Assembly: GCA_011057175.1 (NCBI GenBank)
Contig: DSBZ01000129.1
Span: 1 to 22,414, forward strand
DNA from: Candidatus Acetothermia bacterium
GTDB lineage: Bacteria; Bipolaricaulota; Bipolaricaulia; Bipolaricaulales; Bipolaricaulaceae
Reading direction: 5' to 3'
DNA: 22,414 bases
This document shows positions 14,077 through 22,126 of the stretch, in pieces; position 1 is the stretch's first letter; each line of letters starts with the position of its first letter. The notes under the pieces are model-generated. The model was not told the origin of the DNA, searched no databases, and saw nothing but the letters and a program-made list of their open reading frames with translations. The translations under genes were made by a program, and so were the position numbers.

Positions 14077-14963
14077 CCGCGGAGCGCCTCCACGATCCGC
14101 CGCACGTTCTCCCGCATGAAGGAGAGGTAGTCCGGAGCGGGCCCATCCGGCGCGGAGAGGGACCCCTGGAACAGGACCACCACGCGGACCCCAGTGTCGC
14201 GGGCGAGCTGGGAGGCGAGGTCGGGGTTGAATTCTTGGGACACGAACACCGCCGGGATGCCCAGGCTGCGGATCCGTTCCATGAGCGCGGCCATCTCCCG
14301 CGCCGACGGCTCGGCGAGCGTGCTGAACCCGGTGATGATCGCCCCCACCTCTTCAAACCCGTACCGGGCGGCGAAGTACCCGAGGGACCGGTGGTCCGTC
14401 ACCAGCACGCGCCGCGCGGGGGGAAGGATCGCGACTTGGGCCTGGATCCATCGGTCGAGCTCGGCGAGCTCCTCCCGGTATGCCGCAGCCCGGTGGGCGA
14501 ACGCCTCCTTCCCGCTCGGGTCCAATGCCACGAGGGCCCGTTCGATCCGGTGCGTCCACTCCGCGACGAGGAGGGGGTCGAACCACACGTGGGGGTCCAC
14601 GCCATCGTGATCCTCGTCCAGCGTGAGGAGCTCAGCTCCGGCCGAGAGGTCGACCACCTTCCCCTCAAGCTCGGGGGAGGAGAGGATCGGACTCAGCCCC
14701 TCCTCAAGCCCCGCCCCATTGATGAACACGAGATCGGCCTCATGGAGGGCGCGGAGGTCGCGGGGGGTGGGCTCGAACGTGTGGGGATCCGTCCCGGGCG
14801 GGAATAGGACGACGAGCGAGATTTCCTCCCCCCCGATCGCCCTGACCACGTCCCCCACGATGGACGTCGTCGCCACAACGGCGAGCGGGGCTCCGACCGA
14901 GGCGATGGCAAAGCAGGCCACTGCCGCGCCAAGGAACCACTTCGCTGCGAGCATGGGTTTCAT
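14073..14963 (-). CDS. znuA: Metal ABC transporter substrate-binding protein (ZnuA/TroA family)
   Basis: The extracytoplasmic metal-binding protein, 296 residues. It begins with a signal sequence, MKPMLAAKWFLGAAVACFAIASVGA, followed by the mature VVATTSIVGDVVRAIGG. Metal-ligand positions of the cluster A-I family are visible: PPGTDPHTFEPTPRD (His), GVDPHVWFDPLL (His), VLVTDHRSLGYFAARYGF (His) and SQEFNPDLASQLARDTG (the usual Glu/Asp region). The His/Asp-rich loop is short (LDEDHDGVDPH), so Zn versus Mn cannot be decided. I chose ATG 14963 over the TTG at 14999 because that TTG is part of the -35 box. The -10 box TACACT ends six bases before this ATG, implying a leaderless transcript. First gene of znuA-znuC-znuB. 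Confidence 0.88.
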   Translation of the reverse strand: MKPMLAAKWFLGAAVACFAIASVGAPLAVVATTSIVGDVVRAIGGEEISLVVLFPPGTDPHTFEPTPRDLRALHEADLVFINGAGLEEGLSPILSSPELEGKVVDLSAGAELLTLDEDHDGVDPHVWFDPLLVAEWTHRIERALVALDPSGKEAFAHRAAAYREELAELDRWIQAQVAILPPARRVLVTDHRSLGYFAARYGFEEVGAIITGFSTLAEPSAREMAALMERIRSLGIPAVFVSQEFNPDLASQLARDTGVRVVVLFQGSLSAPDGPAPDYLSFMRENVRRIVEALRG

Positions 14964-14969
14964 GGGTTC

Positions 14970-14999
14970 AGTGTATCGTTGGCTCCGCGGGGGGTACAA
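14970..14999 (-). promoter_or_regulatory. Promoter of the znu operon (TTGTAC - 18 bp - TACACT)
   Basis: On the minus strand TTGTAC (14994-14999) and TACACT (14970-14975) are 18 bases apart, and the -10 box ends six bases before the znuA ATG. It lies in the 46-base gap to the divergent methyltransferase gene. I do not see an obvious Zur-type palindrome. Confidence 0.5.
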
Positions 15000-15009
15000 G
15001 GGGGGTGCG

Positions 15010-15794
15010 ATGGAGGAATACGACCGGCAGGATGCGTCGTTCTATGACTACTACGCGACCGGCCGTCCCAGGGACGTGGGGTTCTACGTCGAGGAGGCGC
15101 GGCGGGCGGGATCGCCGGTGTTGGAGCTGGGGTGCGGCACGGCGAGGATCCTGATCCCCGTCGCCGAGGCCGGGGTGGAGATCGTGGGGCTCGATCGGGC
15201 CCCGTCCATGCTCGCTGTGGCCCGGGACAAGGTGGGGAAGCTCCCTCCGGAGACCCAGCGCCGGATCGAGCTTCTTGGGCGGAGGTTCAACCTCGCCATG
15301 ATCCCCTACCGGGCGTTCGTCCACCTCCTCACCGTGGAGGACCAGCTCCGCGCGCTCCACTCGATCCTCGACCACCTCGTGGATGGGGGCCGGCTCGTCC
15401 TGAACATCTTCGACCCCAGCCTGGAGATCATCGTCGCCCACCGGGGCCCGTTGGGCGCGTCCCTCAAGCTCGAAAGCGAGTTCATCCATCCCGAGACCGG
15501 ACACCGCGTCCTCGTGTGGGACACACGCCAGTACGAGCGCGAGGAGCAGGTCCTGCGACAGTACTTCGTGTTCGAGGAGCTGGACGAAGACGGACCGTGG
15601 TCGCGAAGCGGTTCACCCCGCTCGTCCTCCGCTACATCTTCCGCTACGAGATGCCGCACCTCCTCGAGCGTGCGGTGTTTGCGATCGAGGCCCTGTACGG
15701 CGATTTCGACCGCGGTCCGTTCCGTCACGGTGAGGAGCAGGTTTGGATTGCCCGCCGGGGGACGAGGCGATGGAGATCGACGTCGTCGCGGTGA
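15010..15794 (+). pseudogene. Class I SAM-dependent methyltransferase, frameshifted
   Basis: A small-molecule-type methyltransferase with its SAM motif I at VLELGCGTARILIPVAEAGVEIVGLDRAPSMLAVAR (residues ~37-75), a motif IV region FNLAMIPYRAFVHLL and DHLVDGGRLVLNIFDP after it. From ATG 15010 the frame is good to FVFEELDEDG (about 15594) and then turns to Ser/Arg-rich shadow sequence. Family-like sequence resumes one base earlier in phase from 15597: VVAKRFTPLVLRYIFRYEMPHLLERAVFAIEALYGDF, ending at 15794. This is what one missing base near 15590-15597 would give. Restored, the protein is about 261 residues. AAGGGGGGTG precedes the ATG. Whether the shift is biological or a sequence error cannot be told. 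The end overlaps the next gene by 25 bases. Confidence 0.75.
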
Positions 15795-16638
15795 TCCTGG
15801 GGGCGGTGGGGGAGCAGGTGCGGGCACTTCTGGAGAGGCTGAGGAGCAAGGCGTACCGCGGCGTGCTCGTGGGAACGGTGGCCACAGCGCTCCTCCAGTC
15901 GAGCAGCATCGCGATGGTGCTCCTCATTGGTTTGATCAACGTGGGCGTCGTCTCGCTCCGCCAGGGGATCGGGGTCATGCTGGGAGCGGAGATCCGGACC
16001 ACCGTCACCGCCCAGATCGCGTCCCTCGGGATGTCCCACCCCGCGCGGCAACTGGCGCGGGCCCAGCTCCTCGTGAACGTGATCGGGGCCGCCGTGTTCA
16101 TCCCGCTCGTTCCGTGGTACGCGGGGCTCATGGCGAGCACATCCTCGCTCCTGGCGCGGCAGATCGCCAATGCGCATACGTTGTTCAACGTCGGGAGCAC
16201 GCTCGCGTTCCTGCCGCTTGTGGGCGCGTTGGCGTGGCTCGCGGGCCAGATCACCCGGGGGAGGGAGCCCGTGGTCGAGGCCCGGCCCCAGCATCTGGCG
16301 GAGGCGTTCCTCGCCGCGCCCGCCGTCGCGCTGAGCCAGGCCCGGCATGAGGTCCTGAGGATGTCGGATCTGACCTGTCTCATGAGGCGACCGCCCTCTA
16401 CCGTACCGCGCTCGCCGCGCTCAGGGCCGAGGAGCGCGCCCGGGCCCAACAAGCCCTCCACCTCGAAGCGGAGGTGGATCACCTCGAGAAGCGGTTTAAG
16501 GAGCGCCACCTGCGCCGCCTCGATGAAGGGATCTGCCAGCCGCGGGCGGCGACGCTGTTCTTGGAGATCCTGCACAACCTGGAGCGGATCGGCGACCACG
16601 CCGTCAACCTCGCCGGCGACGTCCTCTACGCCCTCTGA
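15770..16638 (+). pseudogene. Na/Pi-cotransporter-family membrane domain plus PhoU-like domain, frameshifted
   Basis: From ATG 15770 the protein has the Na/Pi-cotransporter signature LVGTVATALLQSSSIAMVLLIGLINVG (QSSS at residues 43-46), then GVMLGAEIRTTVTAQIASLG (normally GANIGTT) and LLARQIANAHTLFNVGSTLAFLPLVGALAWLAG. The C-terminal PhoU-like helix begins ARHEVLRMSDL (to about 16372), where the frame changes. The continuation is one base earlier in phase: SHEATALYRTALAALRAEE, then EVDHLEKRFKERHLRRLDEG, then LFLEILHNLERIGDHAVNLAGDVLYAL, stop at 16636-16638. Again one base appears to be missing (about 16365-16383). Only one QSSS repeat is present where full-length family members have two, so even restored (~290 residues) it is half-size in the membrane part. 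Confidence 0.72.
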
Positions 16639-16712
16639 GCTGGCCCAGCGATGTGGCGTGGCAGCCTGCCGGCGACGGCCTCACAACCCAGGGGCCCCCC
16701 TCGCCCGGGCCG

Positions 16713-17465
16713 TTAGCGGACCTTCCCCACCGGAGCGACGTAGATCGTGAATTCGTCCACGCCATCCACCCCGAGGAGGGCGTCCATCTTCTCCTGGTGG
16801 TAGGCGCCGACTCCGCACGTGCCGGCGCCGATCGCCTCGCAGGCCAGGTACAGGTTCTGGCACATGTGCCCGGCGTCGATGGCGATCACCTTGTGCGAGA
16901 ACACGCTGTACCGCCACTCCGTGCGGTAGGGGATGACCGTCCAGGCGAACACGACCGCCGCCTGGCCCACGAACTCCTGCCCCAGGCATCCCTCGGCGAC
17001 CTGAGCTGGGAAATCCGGATCCGCGCGCAGGAAGGCGAGCGCGTGATCGAGGGCGAGGTACCGGTACAGGCCCGGTTCAAGGCCCGTGACGCGGTTCACG
17101 ATGAGGTAGGTCTCGAACGGGTGCCGCGCCCCGGCCGAGGGCACGGTGCGGAACGTGGCTACCCCATCGCGGACGACGCGCTCCACCCCCTGGGTGGCCC
17201 AGAGGAGGAGCGTCAGCTCCTCCAGGGTGAGGGGATTGGGCGTGAACCGGCGGTGGCTCCGGCGGGACGCGATCGCGTCGAACACCGTGACCTGGCCGAC
17301 CTGGAGCGCCTTCGGGTCGGGGAGCTTCAGGAGGGGCGCGCCCTCCGGAGCGGGCTTCTGGAGGGGAGGATGCGGGATCCCCTTCTTCTGGTCGGTCTCG
17401 ATATCCCGCGCCCTCGCCCAGACAGAGGCCTTCAGGAGCTGCCGGCCGATCTCGATCGGGTCCAT
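16713..17465 (-). CDS. SagB/ThcOx-type nitroreductase-fold oxidoreductase
   Basis: An FMN-dependent oxidoreductase of 250 residues. Typical elements are DAIASRRSHRRFTPNPLTLEELTLLLWATQG (the RRSxRxF FMN-contact motif), TVPSAGARHPFETYLIVNRV, GLEPGLYRYLALDHAL, and the C-terminal SVFSHKVIAIDAGHMCQNLYLACEAIGAGTCGVGAYHQEKMDALLGVDG. This is the SagB-type dehydrogenase pattern. In thiazole/oxazole peptide clusters such enzymes oxidise azolines, but no cyclodehydratase or precursor gene lies nearby, so a stand-alone redox role is more likely. ATG 17465 has AAGGAGG with good spacing. It is divergent from the Type IIG gene and convergent with the Na/Pi pseudogene. Confidence 0.82.
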   Translation of the reverse strand: MDPIEIGRQLLKASVWARARDIETDQKKGIPHPPLQKPAPEGAPLLKLPDPKALQVGQVTVFDAIASRRSHRRFTPNPLTLEELTLLLWATQGVERVVRDGVATFRTVPSAGARHPFETYLIVNRVTGLEPGLYRYLALDHALAFLRADPDFPAQVAEGCLGQEFVGQAAVVFAWTVIPYRTEWRYSVFSHKVIAIDAGHMCQNLYLACEAIGAGTCGVGAYHQEKMDALLGVDGVDEFTIYVAPVGKVR

Positions 17466-17538
17466 GGACGACCTCCTTCCCTGTCCGGATCCCCAAGCTT
17501 ACCCGGTCGGAGAGGGAGGAGGGAGCCCTCGGCCGGAG

Positions 17539-17567
17539 TTGCTGTCCCAGGCTGCGGCCGGGACAAT
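17539..17567 (+). promoter_or_regulatory. Possible promoter of the Type IIG gene (TTGCTG - 17 bp - GACAAT)
   Basis: TTGCTG (17539-17544) and GACAAT (17562-17567) are 17 bases apart. If used, transcription begins near 17574, after the ATG at 17566 and just before the in-frame ATG at 17581. This would make 17581 the real start. The match is moderate. Confidence 0.35.
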
Positions 17568-19890
17568 GGAAGATACGGAGATGCCCCTTCCGGGAGAGGT
17601 CCGGCGGCTCGTCGCCCGGTTCCACGAGAACCGCGCCTCGTACGTGTCCGGGCCGTACAACGAGACCCAGACTCGGATCGAGTTCGTGGACCCGTTGTTC
17701 ACCGCGCTGGGGTGGGACGTGGCCAACATCTCCGGCTACGCCGAAGCCTACAAGGACGTGGTTCACGAGGACGCGATCGTGATCGGCGGCCTGACCAAGG
17801 CCCCCGACTACTCGTTCCGCGTGGGCGGGGCGCGCAAGTTCTTCGTGGAGACGAAGCGCCCCGGCGTGAAGATCAAGGACGATGCTGGGGCCGCGTTCCA
17901 GCTCCGCCGCTACGCGTGGTCGGCCAAGCTCCCCCTCTCGATCCTCACCAACTTCGCCGAGTTTGCCGTGTACGACTGCCGGGTCAAGCCCGAGCGGACC
18001 GATCCGGCGAGCACCGCCCGCATCCTCTACGTGACCTGCGACGAGTACGACGTCCGCTGGGACGAGCTCGCCGGGATCTTCGGGAAAGAGGCGGTCCTCA
18101 AGGGCTCGTTCGACCGGTACGCCGAGTCCACGAAGGCCAAGCGGGGCACGGCCGAGGTGGACGACGCGTTCTTGGCCGAGATCGAGGGCTGGCGGGAGGA
18201 ACTGGCGCGCAACCTCGCCCTGCGCAACCCTGGCCTCACCCAGCGCGAGCTCAACTTCGCCGTCCAGCGCACGATCGACCGGATCATCTTCCTGCGGATC
18301 TGCGAGGACCGGGGGATCGAGCCCTACGGCGGGCTCCAGGCACTTCTCAACGGCGCGAACGTCTACCGGAGGCTGGGCGAGCTATTCCGGCGCGCCGACG
18401 AGCGGTACAACTCCGGCCTGTTCCACTTCCGCCCCGAGAAGGGCCGCGCCGAGCCGCCCGACGAGCTGACCCTCGACCTCGTGGTGGACGACAAGGTCCT
18501 CAAGGACATCCTCCGCCGCCTGTACTACCCGGAGAGCCCCTACGAGTTCTCCGTCCTGCCCGCCGACATCCTGGGCCAGGTGTACGAGCAGTTCCTGGGG
18601 AAGGTCATCCGGCTCACCGCGGGCCACCGCGCGGTGGTCGAGGAGAAGCCCGAGGTGCGCAAGGCGGGCGGGGTCTACTACACGCCGACCTACATCGTGG
18701 ACTACATCGTCGAGCACACCGTGGGGGTGCTCCTCGAGGGGAAGACCCCCCAGGAGGTGGGCGGGTTCACGAAGGCCTGGAAGCGGTCGGCGAAACTGCG
18801 TCCGCTGCGCGTGCTCGACCCCGCGTGCGGATCGGGGTCATTCCTCCTCGGCGCGTACCAGTACCTCCTCGACTGGTACCGGAAGAAGTACGTCGAGGAC
18901 GGCCCCGAGAAGCACGCCCGCGGCCGGAACCCGCGCCTCTATCGCGGCCCCGGCGGGGAGTGGCGCCTGACCACCGCCGAGCGGAAGCGGATCCTCCTCA
19001 CCCACATCTACGGCGTGGACATCGACCCCCAGGCCGTGGAGGTGACCAAGCTCTCGCTGCTCCTCAAGGTCTTGGAGGGCGAGACCCACGAGACGCTCGA
19101 CAGCTTCTACCGGCTGTTCCAGGAGCGGGCGCTGCCCGACCTTGGGGCGAACATCAAGTGCGGGAACAGCCTGATCGGCCCCGACTTTTGGGAAGGGAAG
19201 GAGTACACCCTGCTCGACGAGGAGGAGCGGTACCGGATCAACCCGTTCGACTGGAACGCCGAATTCCCCGACGTGTTCTCCGGCCAGAACCCCGGATTCG
19301 ATGTTGTGATCGGGAATCCGCCTTATGCGCGCATTCAAACCCTCCGGGACTCCCACGGGAAGGAGCTGCCCTATCTTGCAGCAGCCTTCCGAAGTGCCGC
19401 GAGGCGCTATGATCTGTACATGCTCTTTATTGAGCGAGGGTTCTGCCTCCTCAACCCAGGCGGTGTCCTAGGCTACATCTGCCCACACAAGTTCATCAGT
19501 GCCGACGCGGGCAGTGGTTTGAGAGGGTTCCTGGCCAGCAGCGCTGGCAGAGTGAGGCTGCTCTCGTTCGGCTCGAGATCGGTCTTCAGTAGTGCAACCA
19601 CCTACACTGGACTTCTGTTCGTGGGCAGACAGGGAGACGGTACCCTCGATTTCGTTGAGCTGATGGGAGATGAACCCACCGCGCTCAATCAGATCAACAT
19701 GTCCGACTGCGCAGCTTACGAACTCTCGTCCCTTTCGAACTCACCGTGGCTGTTATTGAACAAGCCAGATCGCCAGTTGCTCAAGAAGATGAACAGAATG
19801 GGGACTGCTCTGGGCGAGGTGATGGAGAAGATCTTGGTTGGGGTGCAGTCAGGCGTTGACGCTGTCCACATTGTGGAATTCAAGAGGTGA
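17566..19890 (+). CDS. Type IIG restriction-modification enzyme, nuclease and methylase part (ends at in-frame UGA)
   Basis: Eco57I-like single-chain restriction endonuclease/adenine methyltransferase. As read it has 774 residues. The N-terminal PD-(D/E)xK nuclease has PD at 80-81 (KAPDYSF) and ExK at 95-97 (FFVETKRPG). A helical linker contains QRTIDRIIFLRICEDRGIEPYG, then GVYYTPTYIVDYIVEHTVG. The SAM site is LDPACGSGSFLLGAYQYLLDWY (~417-438), with IYGVDIDPQAVEVTKLSLLLK, and the catalytic NPPY is at 584-587. The product stops at TGA 19888-19890, where the target-recognition region begins (KILVGVQSGVDAVHIVEFKR); the same frame continues downstream. Codon use is strongly GC-rich until about 19310 and then clearly less so. 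Start 17566 versus 17581 is open. Confidence 0.85.
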   Translation: MEDTEMPLPGEVRRLVARFHENRASYVSGPYNETQTRIEFVDPLFTALGWDVANISGYAEAYKDVVHEDAIVIGGLTKAPDYSFRVGGARKFFVETKRPGVKIKDDAGAAFQLRRYAWSAKLPLSILTNFAEFAVYDCRVKPERTDPASTARILYVTCDEYDVRWDELAGIFGKEAVLKGSFDRYAESTKAKRGTAEVDDAFLAEIEGWREELARNLALRNPGLTQRELNFAVQRTIDRIIFLRICEDRGIEPYGGLQALLNGANVYRRLGELFRRADERYNSGLFHFRPEKGRAEPPDELTLDLVVDDKVLKDILRRLYYPESPYEFSVLPADILGQVYEQFLGKVIRLTAGHRAVVEEKPEVRKAGGVYYTPTYIVDYIVEHTVGVLLEGKTPQEVGGFTKAWKRSAKLRPLRVLDPACGSGSFLLGAYQYLLDWYRKKYVEDGPEKHARGRNPRLYRGPGGEWRLTTAERKRILLTHIYGVDIDPQAVEVTKLSLLLKVLEGETHETLDSFYRLFQERALPDLGANIKCGNSLIGPDFWEGKEYTLLDEEERYRINPFDWNAEFPDVFSGQNPGFDVVIGNPPYARIQTLRDSHGKELPYLAAAFRSAARRYDLYMLFIERGFCLLNPGGVLGYICPHKFISADAGSGLRGFLASSAGRVRLLSFGSRSVFSSATTYTGLLFVGRQGDGTLDFVELMGDEPTALNQINMSDCAAYELSSLSNSPWLLLNKPDRQLLKKMNRMGTALGEVMEKILVGVQSGVDAVHIVEFKR

Positions 19891-19902
19891 CAATCCGATG
19901 AG

Positions 19903-20691
19903 TTGGCGGAAGTCTACTCCCATCGCGCAGATGGAGAAGTGTTACTGGAACGCGGTATTCTGCGCCCTCTGCTGACAGGAGAGGATGTACACCGATACAG
20001 CGAGCCACGCTGGACGTGGTGCTGTATATACCCTTACAGGCTGGAGGACGGAAGAACGGTCATACTTGAGGAGCGAGAGATAAGAACGCGTTACCCACGT
20101 GCGTTTAAGTACCTACAGCGGTTCAGAGACGAGCTGAGGGAGACACGGGTCCGACAGAAAACGAATCCCAGGTACTGGTACTCGTGCCACAGGAGCCGTG
20201 ACATGAACGTTTTCGAAACGCGTCGGCTCATCACTCCGGAAATATCGCACGGTCCCAACATGACCATTTGTCCTGCAGGCATCTACCACAACACGCAAGT
20301 CTACTCTCTGTTACCTCGATCGAGCGTGTCAGAGCCGCTCGAATACTGGCTTGGGATACTAAACTCCCGACTCTTGTGGTGGTTCATATCACGAACAGGC
20401 GTGGTGCTGCGTGGAGGGTTCTTCCGCTTCAAAACCAACTACTTGGCGCCGTTCCCGGTTGTGCGTCGCGATAACGGCAAGCGAGGAAATGCGTACAAGC
20501 AAGGGAGGCTGGTTGCAGGCGTACAGAGTGCTCAAGAGCTTCGTAAGCGCGCGCGTACCGCGAGAACACCTCACGACAAGACCTCAGTCGAACGTCAGAT
20601 TCTTGCCAGTGATCAGCAGCTGGACCACCTCGTCTACGAACTCTACGAGCTGACCGATGAGGAGATCAGGATTGTGGAGGATGTAGCTTAG
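19903..20691 (+). CDS. Type IIG target-recognition and C-terminal part (same frame, after the UGA)
   Basis: This continues the Type IIG protein in the same reading frame; only the UGA and four codons separate the two parts. It holds a TaqI_C-like target-recognition domain: LERGILRPLLTGEDVHRYSEPRW, YPRAFKYLQRFRDELRETR, RRLITPEISHGPNMTI, and EYWLGILNSRLLWWFISRTGVVLRGGFFRFKTNYLAPFPV. The C-terminal helical end is KTSVERQILASDQQLDHLVYELYELTDEEIRIVEDV. If translated alone it could start at TTG 19903, with a weak GGTGA about 12 bases upstream overlapping the stop; otherwise it is the lost half of a pseudogene. Together the two parts would give about 1,040 residues, normal for Type IIG. Base composition is markedly less GC-rich than the first half. 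Confidence 0.75.
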   Translation: MAEVYSHRADGEVLLERGILRPLLTGEDVHRYSEPRWTWCCIYPYRLEDGRTVILEEREIRTRYPRAFKYLQRFRDELRETRVRQKTNPRYWYSCHRSRDMNVFETRRLITPEISHGPNMTICPAGIYHNTQVYSLLPRSSVSEPLEYWLGILNSRLLWWFISRTGVVLRGGFFRFKTNYLAPFPVVRRDNGKRGNAYKQGRLVAGVQSAQELRKRARTARTPHDKTSVERQILASDQQLDHLVYELYELTDEEIRIVEDVA

Positions 20692-20796
20692 CTGTTTCGT
20701 GCTGAGAGCCGAGACAGGAGGGCAGTCCACGATGTGCTGCACTGCGTGGTGTCAAGGGCGGGACCTTGCGAACGCAGAGCAAGGAGGTGAATCCCG

Positions 20797-21270
20797 TTGG
20801 ATTGGCTGCAGGCGATTGGGCCAGCGTTTCTGATGGTTCTGGGAGGTGTGATAAGCTGGATCGTTCGCTCTTGGACTGAAGAACTGCGGGCGGCGCGAGT
20901 CAAGCTTCGCGAGCAGCAACGCAAGGTGTATGCTGAGATACTCGACCCGTACATCAGGCTTTTCGCCGACCTGAAGACAAAGGGGGCACAGGAAGCAGCG
21001 AAACGCATCACGTCCTACGAGTACCGCCAGGCCGCCTTTGAGCTCAACTTGTTTGGTTCTGACACCGTTGTTCGGGCATACAATTCGCTTCTCGCGCACG
21101 CGTATGAGGCAGAGGCATCGGGGCAGAAAGACCCAGTCAAGATGATGCTGCTCTGGGGGGGACTCCTGTTGGAGATCCGGCGCAGTGTTGGTCATAAGCG
21201 CACTCGACTCAATGAACTGGACATGCTGCGGACCACTGTCAAGGATTTGGATAGCGCGATGAAGGACTGA
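20797..21270 (+). CDS. Small membrane-anchored protein of unknown function
   Basis: A protein of 157 residues with one N-terminal membrane span (WLQAIGPAFLMVLGGVISWIV) followed by a cytoplasmic helical domain: EELRAARVKLREQQRKVYAEILDPYIRLFADLK, then YRQAAFELNLFGSDTVVRAYN, and a C-terminal block MMLLWGGLLLEIRRSVGHKRTRLNELDMLRTTVKDLD. I recall this arrangement as a conserved hypothetical family but know no function. The start is TTG 20797, with a perfect anti-16S match AAGGAGGTGA at 20781-20790. Codon use is lower in GC than the main genome, as in the neighbouring Type IIG C-terminus. It lies between the Type IIG gene and a second membrane protein, suggesting both arrived together. Confidence 0.7.
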   Translation: MDWLQAIGPAFLMVLGGVISWIVRSWTEELRAARVKLREQQRKVYAEILDPYIRLFADLKTKGAQEAAKRITSYEYRQAAFELNLFGSDTVVRAYNSLLAHAYEAEASGQKDPVKMMLLWGGLLLEIRRSVGHKRTRLNELDMLRTTVKDLDSAMKD

Positions 21271-21322
21271 TCGCGCCTTCCGGGAGCGTACGGCGGCGAG
21301 CATCTAAGGACAGGAGGTGCAG

Positions 21323-22126
21323 GTGCCAAGTGTAGAGGACTGGTGGTTGGCTGAGTACCGCGAGGTTCGACGGGAATGGGAGGTGCGCACCTCACACGAA
21401 CAGCAGCTCGTGAACTACTCCCTCGTTGTGTTGGCGGCCGCGCTGACGTTCCTTGGTGTCGGCCCGTTTCGAGAGCTTGGTGCTTGGCAGGCCCCCATTG
21501 CATTCGCTCTCGCATCCGTGTTCCTGGCGCTGGGGTTCTTCTACTTGCGGCACGACGTTTTCCTCGCCTATTCGGGCCAGTTCGTTGCCGAGTGCCTCGG
21601 TCCGGCTCTCAGAAACCGGTACGGTGGATCTCCGGTTCTCGGGTGGGACATCTATCTCTTGAAGCGGCACGGCACCGGATGGAAGAAATGGGTTGGCCAG
21701 CTGGCGGCTGTCAGTGTGTGTGTCTTCCCTATCATGGGTCCGGGGATTGGCCTCTGGGCTTTCGGGCTGATCTGTCTTACCTCTGGAGCGTCGTGTGATG
21801 CCCCCCTAACAGAACTCTGGGAACAGGCACTGATCTGGGTCTCAGTTGTGGCGGCATCCGCGCTTGTCCTCCTTGACGGAGCCATGCTGTTCATCTGCTT
21901 CAGAGAGAGGGTGATGACTCACAGTAGAGCCGCGGCAGCGCTGCAGACTGCCCAGCCAGGAGGTTCCACCAGTGAGTCTTTGCCATTCAAGACCATCAGC
22001 GCATGCTCACGGACTCCCGCTCCTGGGATGCCGGGCGCTGCGTATGAAGCGGTGCGAACAGACGGCCGGACCGGATTCTCTGTTGCAGATCGTGCTGGAC
22101 CTTCGCAAGCAGCTCTCCGCCGCTAA
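21323..22126 (+). CDS. Predicted four-span membrane protein of unknown function
   Basis: As read 267 residues. A short N-terminal cytoplasmic helix (VEDWWLAEYREVRREWEVRTSHEQQLVNY) leads into about four membrane segments: SLVVLAAALTFLGVG, PIAFALASVFLALGFFYLR, VSVCVFPIMGPGIGLWAFGLICL and ALIWVSVVAASALVLLDGAMLFICF. The remaining ~75 residues (from about 21905) are low in recognisable structure and may be a read-through into the junction with the stranded Type IIG fragment, since the end overlaps that fragment in another frame. Start: GTG 21323 with AGGAGG five bases upstream is better placed than GTG 21317. No family recognised. It lies 52 bases after the previous small membrane protein gene. 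Confidence 0.6.
   Translation: MPSVEDWWLAEYREVRREWEVRTSHEQQLVNYSLVVLAAALTFLGVGPFRELGAWQAPIAFALASVFLALGFFYLRHDVFLAYSGQFVAECLGPALRNRYGGSPVLGWDIYLLKRHGTGWKKWVGQLAAVSVCVFPIMGPGIGLWAFGLICLTSGASCDAPLTELWEQALIWVSVVAASALVLLDGAMLFICFRERVMTHSRAAAALQTAQPGGSTSESLPFKTISACSRTPAPGMPGAAYEAVRTDGRTGFSVADRAGPSQAALRR

Noticed and set aside
16713..17465. Part of a thiazole/oxazole-modified peptide cluster
   Set aside because: The SagB-like oxidoreductase stands alone: no cyclodehydratase, precursor peptide or export genes are next to it.
19888..19890. Selenocysteine at the UGA in the Type IIG gene
   Set aside because: The position is in a variable linker without any redox role in the family, and I see no obvious stem-loop right after the UGA. 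A nonsense mutation is simpler.
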